Positions 62,411 to 64,000 of a stretch of DNA of 64,000 nucleotides are shown piece after piece (within the stretch, counting starts at the first letter, position 1; each line of letters begins with the position of its first letter). This DNA is from Symbiodinium natans. Taxonomy: Eukaryota; Sar; Dinophyceae; Suessiales; Symbiodiniaceae. Under the pieces are notes generated by a model. It was given only the letters and a program-made list of their open reading frames with translations. It had not been told where the DNA came from and did not search any database. Location of the stretch: contig CAJNDS010002175.1 in the NCBI GenBank assembly GCA_905221605.1, positions 347,501 to 411,500 of the forward strand, given 5' to 3'. The translations under genes and the position numbers were made by a program.

Positions 62411-63851
62411 GATTAATGTCTTGTACAATACCAAAATGTCTCACACACATGTGTATTCTCTGGTTTCTCTTTACTTGCAGTCGTGTCTCCTGAGGATGAT
62501 TGGGAGCTGCAGGACATGCTCCGGGCAGCCAGCAACGGCTGGACCAACGAAGCCGGCGCAGTGCCTTGGATGGGGGAGTGATCTCTAAACCCTAAACCCT
62601 AAACCCTAAGCCCTGAGCCCTAAGCCCTCAACCCTAAACCCTAAACCCTAAACCTATAAATCCTAAACCCTAATATAAACCTTAACCCTAAACCCGAAAC
62701 CCTACACCCTAATCCCCCCTAAACCCTAAACCCCCCTAAACCCTATATAAACCCGAAACCCTAAACCCCACATATAAACACACCCCATAAACCCTAAACT
62801 TCTTTTATCGCTACTGAGAACCAATGCTTCTGTGAGGAAGCGAACATGAATGAATCTGATGGGCTCATGGAGTGGGATTGGGATGGATATGGTGCAGCGG
62901 GCTTGGAAGAGCTGGCTCTTGAGCCGCCTCCGGCACCTGCCTCCATCCCGACAGCAGCACCAGAAGCCCCGAAGCCACACGCACCATCCCCTAAGGCAAT
63001 CGCAGCACCCCCCACGTTCGCAGCATCGCCCAAGCCAAAGGTGCACACGCAGCAGCCTGCCCTCGCCCCAGAAGATGCAGCGAAGGTTCAGCTGAGCAAC
63101 ACTTCACGAAGCAAGCCAGCCCCGATCGCCTCAGTGTCCCCACAAGGCAGCAAAAAACGTGGCAGCCCAAAGGGTTCTTCCCCCTCTCCCACCCTACCTG
63201 ATGATTGTTCGGAAACAGAGAGCGAGGACCAGGCTTCATCCCTGTCGACACACACATGTTCTACACTTCACTCATGTTTGTCGCTTCTGCCTTTGTTGGA
63301 ACGCAGGAGAGGAGCCACAAAAAGAAGCCCATCATCTACGTCACGTCGAAGCAGCTTAGAAACTACGATGCCAAGCTGAGGAGAATGTGCAAGCCTAGTC
63401 CGAAACGAGGCACTCTCTCGGTATCCCCAGAAGTTGCGAAGCAGTGGCTGTGCAAGAAGTCGCGAAAGCAGCTGCTGCAGTGCTTGATCACCTCGGAAGG
63501 GAATGAGGCAGGGGACGGTTGTTATTGTTAAAGCTTCTATCCCTTGTAGCCAGTATCTTCTGTCAGTGTGCAGGATGTGCACGCATGGCGCATGGTGTGA
63601 GGATACTTTCAATGCCAAGATGAGCATCATCATCTCTAGCAAGAAGCAGAACAAGCTGAGCGTCGAAAGTGGCTTCTACTCGGAAAAGGCTATGAAAGAC
63701 GACCTGGGCTTTGCAAGGCCCCTCAAATGAACAGAATCTGAACCCACCAACTTAATGCGGCCCAGAAATTTCCCACGCTTGCCAGGGAGAGGATCGCTGC
63801 TGTGAAGAAGTACTGCGGAGCCACGGCGTCTCGACGCAAGCGGCTGGTGCG
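61831..63851 (+). CDS. Gene B: 5' half of a second dinoflagellate multicopy-family gene (runs off the window)
   Basis: Begins ATG at 61831, two bases after a pyrimidine-rich tract and GTCCAG acceptor that would suit spliced-leader trans-splicing. Exons solved by phase: 61831-62410, 62481-62575, 62837-63232, 63307-63507, 63602-63712, 63766-63851, continuing past the end. The product has a basic/acidic N-terminus, an Asp run, a Pro/Ala-rich linker, then a conserved block with KKKPIIYVTSKQLRNYDAKL and FPTLARERIAAVKKYC that I remember from predicted Symbiodiniaceae proteins. Three of five introns use GC donors and two use GA. An in-frame TAG lies at codon 46 (61966-61968) unless a 24-nt intron removes it. 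Function unknown. Confidence 0.7.
62481..62575 (+). CDS. Gene B exon: SPEDDWELQDML
   Basis: Acceptor ACTTGCAG|TC restores phase 1. It reads VSPEDDWELQDMLRAASNGW and ends VPWMG in phase 0 at a GA donor. The following intron, 261 bp, is mostly CCCTAAA-type repeat (62583-62780). Confidence 0.65.
62583..62785 (+). repeat. CCCTAAA-type array inside a gene B intron
   Basis: CCCTAAA, CCCTGAG and CCCCCCTAAA variants filling most of the intron 62576-62836. Confidence 0.85.
62837..63232 (+). CDS. Gene B exon: Pro/Ala/Ser-rich linker
   Basis: Acceptor TGTGAG|GAAGCG, phase 0. It starts EANMNESDGLMEWDWDGYGA, runs through a long Pro/Ala/Ser/Lys linker, and ends DDCSETESEDQ at a GC donor. 132 codons open. 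Low-complexity; no fold expected. Confidence 0.65.
63307..63507 (+). CDS. Gene B exon: KKKPIIYVTSKQLRNYDAKL
   Basis: Acceptor ACGCAG|GAGAGG after a 74-bp GC-AG intron. It reads KPIIYVTSKQLRNYDAKLRR, then KPSPKRGTLSVSPEVAKQWL, and ends SEGNE in phase 0 at a GC donor. Conserved family block, function unknown. Confidence 0.7.
63602..63712 (+). CDS. Gene B exon: DTFNAKMSIIISSKK
   Basis: Acceptor GTGTGAG|GATACT. It reads DTFNAKMSIIISSKKQNKLS, then VESGFYSEKAMKDDLGF, phase 0 in and out. The GC donor at 63713 opens a 53-bp intron. Confidence 0.65.
63766..63851 (+). CDS. Gene B exon: KFPTLARERIAAV
   Basis: Acceptor GGCCCAG|AAATTT. It reads KFPTLARERIAAVKKYCGAT, then SRRKRLVR, ending in phase 2 at a GT donor (63852). 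The intron that follows carries CCCTAAA-type repeats to the end of the window. Confidence 0.6.
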
Positions 63852-63889
63852 GTTGCTCGCCTGCACAAGGTGGTGCTTCATCTGCCCTA

Positions 63890-64000
63890 AATTTGCCCTA
63901 AACCCTAAACCCTACAAACCCTAATACTATACAAACCTAAAGCCCTAAACCCTAAACCCTAAACGCTATAAACCCCATAAACCCTATAATCCCCTAAACC
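63890..64000 (+). repeat. CCCTAAA-type repeats in the last gene B intron
   Basis: Degenerate CCCTAAA, CCCTATAA and CCCATAAA units run to the end of the window, starting about 40 bp after the donor at 63852. Confidence 0.75.

Overview
This looks like nuclear DNA of a dinoflagellate, most likely a Symbiodiniaceae-type alga. Four things point there: the short-exon genes at the right end belong to a protein family I remember only from predicted Symbiodinium-type proteomes; their introns use GT, GC and GA donors with AG|G acceptors; there is a ubiquitin-like plus ankyrin gene of a kind common in dinoflagellates; and TTTAGGG is the dinoflagellate and plant telomere repeat. No bacterial operons, rRNA or tRNA genes were seen. 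All identifications are from reading the sequence; no database search was possible.

Layout. From 1 to about 55 kb the window is a mosaic: hundreds of short TTTAGGG/CCCTAAA arrays, in both orientations and with local variants (TTTTAGGG, TTATAGGG, TTCAGGG, TTTGAGGG, TTTGGGG), alternate with unique spacers of about 50-400 bp. The spacers are not random. Many read as exon-sized coding pieces, mostly on the minus strand, several with clear splice signals (for example 2221-2277, 29462-29516, 52142-52197, 54198-54254). Others are small inverted-repeat (MITE-like) elements of at least six families. One intron-free gene, a UBL/ankyrin protein, lies at 38079-39092 (minus). A 643-bp element with perfect 30-bp terminal inverted repeats sits inside an array at 36113-36755.

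From about 55.2 kb to the end the strand is plus and the sequence is gene-dense. Gene A (about 55.9-61.47 kb) has at least 13 exons. It ends in a region resembling a degenerate C5-type methyltransferase fold and carries Lys/Ala/Pro-rich, RG-rich and CxxC segments in its middle. Gene B (61831 to beyond the window) appears to be the 5' half of a second, related gene in tandem. Exon phases in A and B can be solved by hand, and they show that TTTAGGG-type arrays lie inside introns of both genes. I therefore suggest that the 0-55 kb mosaic is also largely genic: coding exons floating in introns filled by telomere-type repeats and MITEs, rather than a chromosome end.

Regulation cannot be read far. 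Dinoflagellate genes are usually trans-spliced to a spliced leader, and a fitting acceptor precedes gene B. The change from mainly minus-strand to plus-strand coding near 54.3-55.2 kb would be a divergent strand-switch region.
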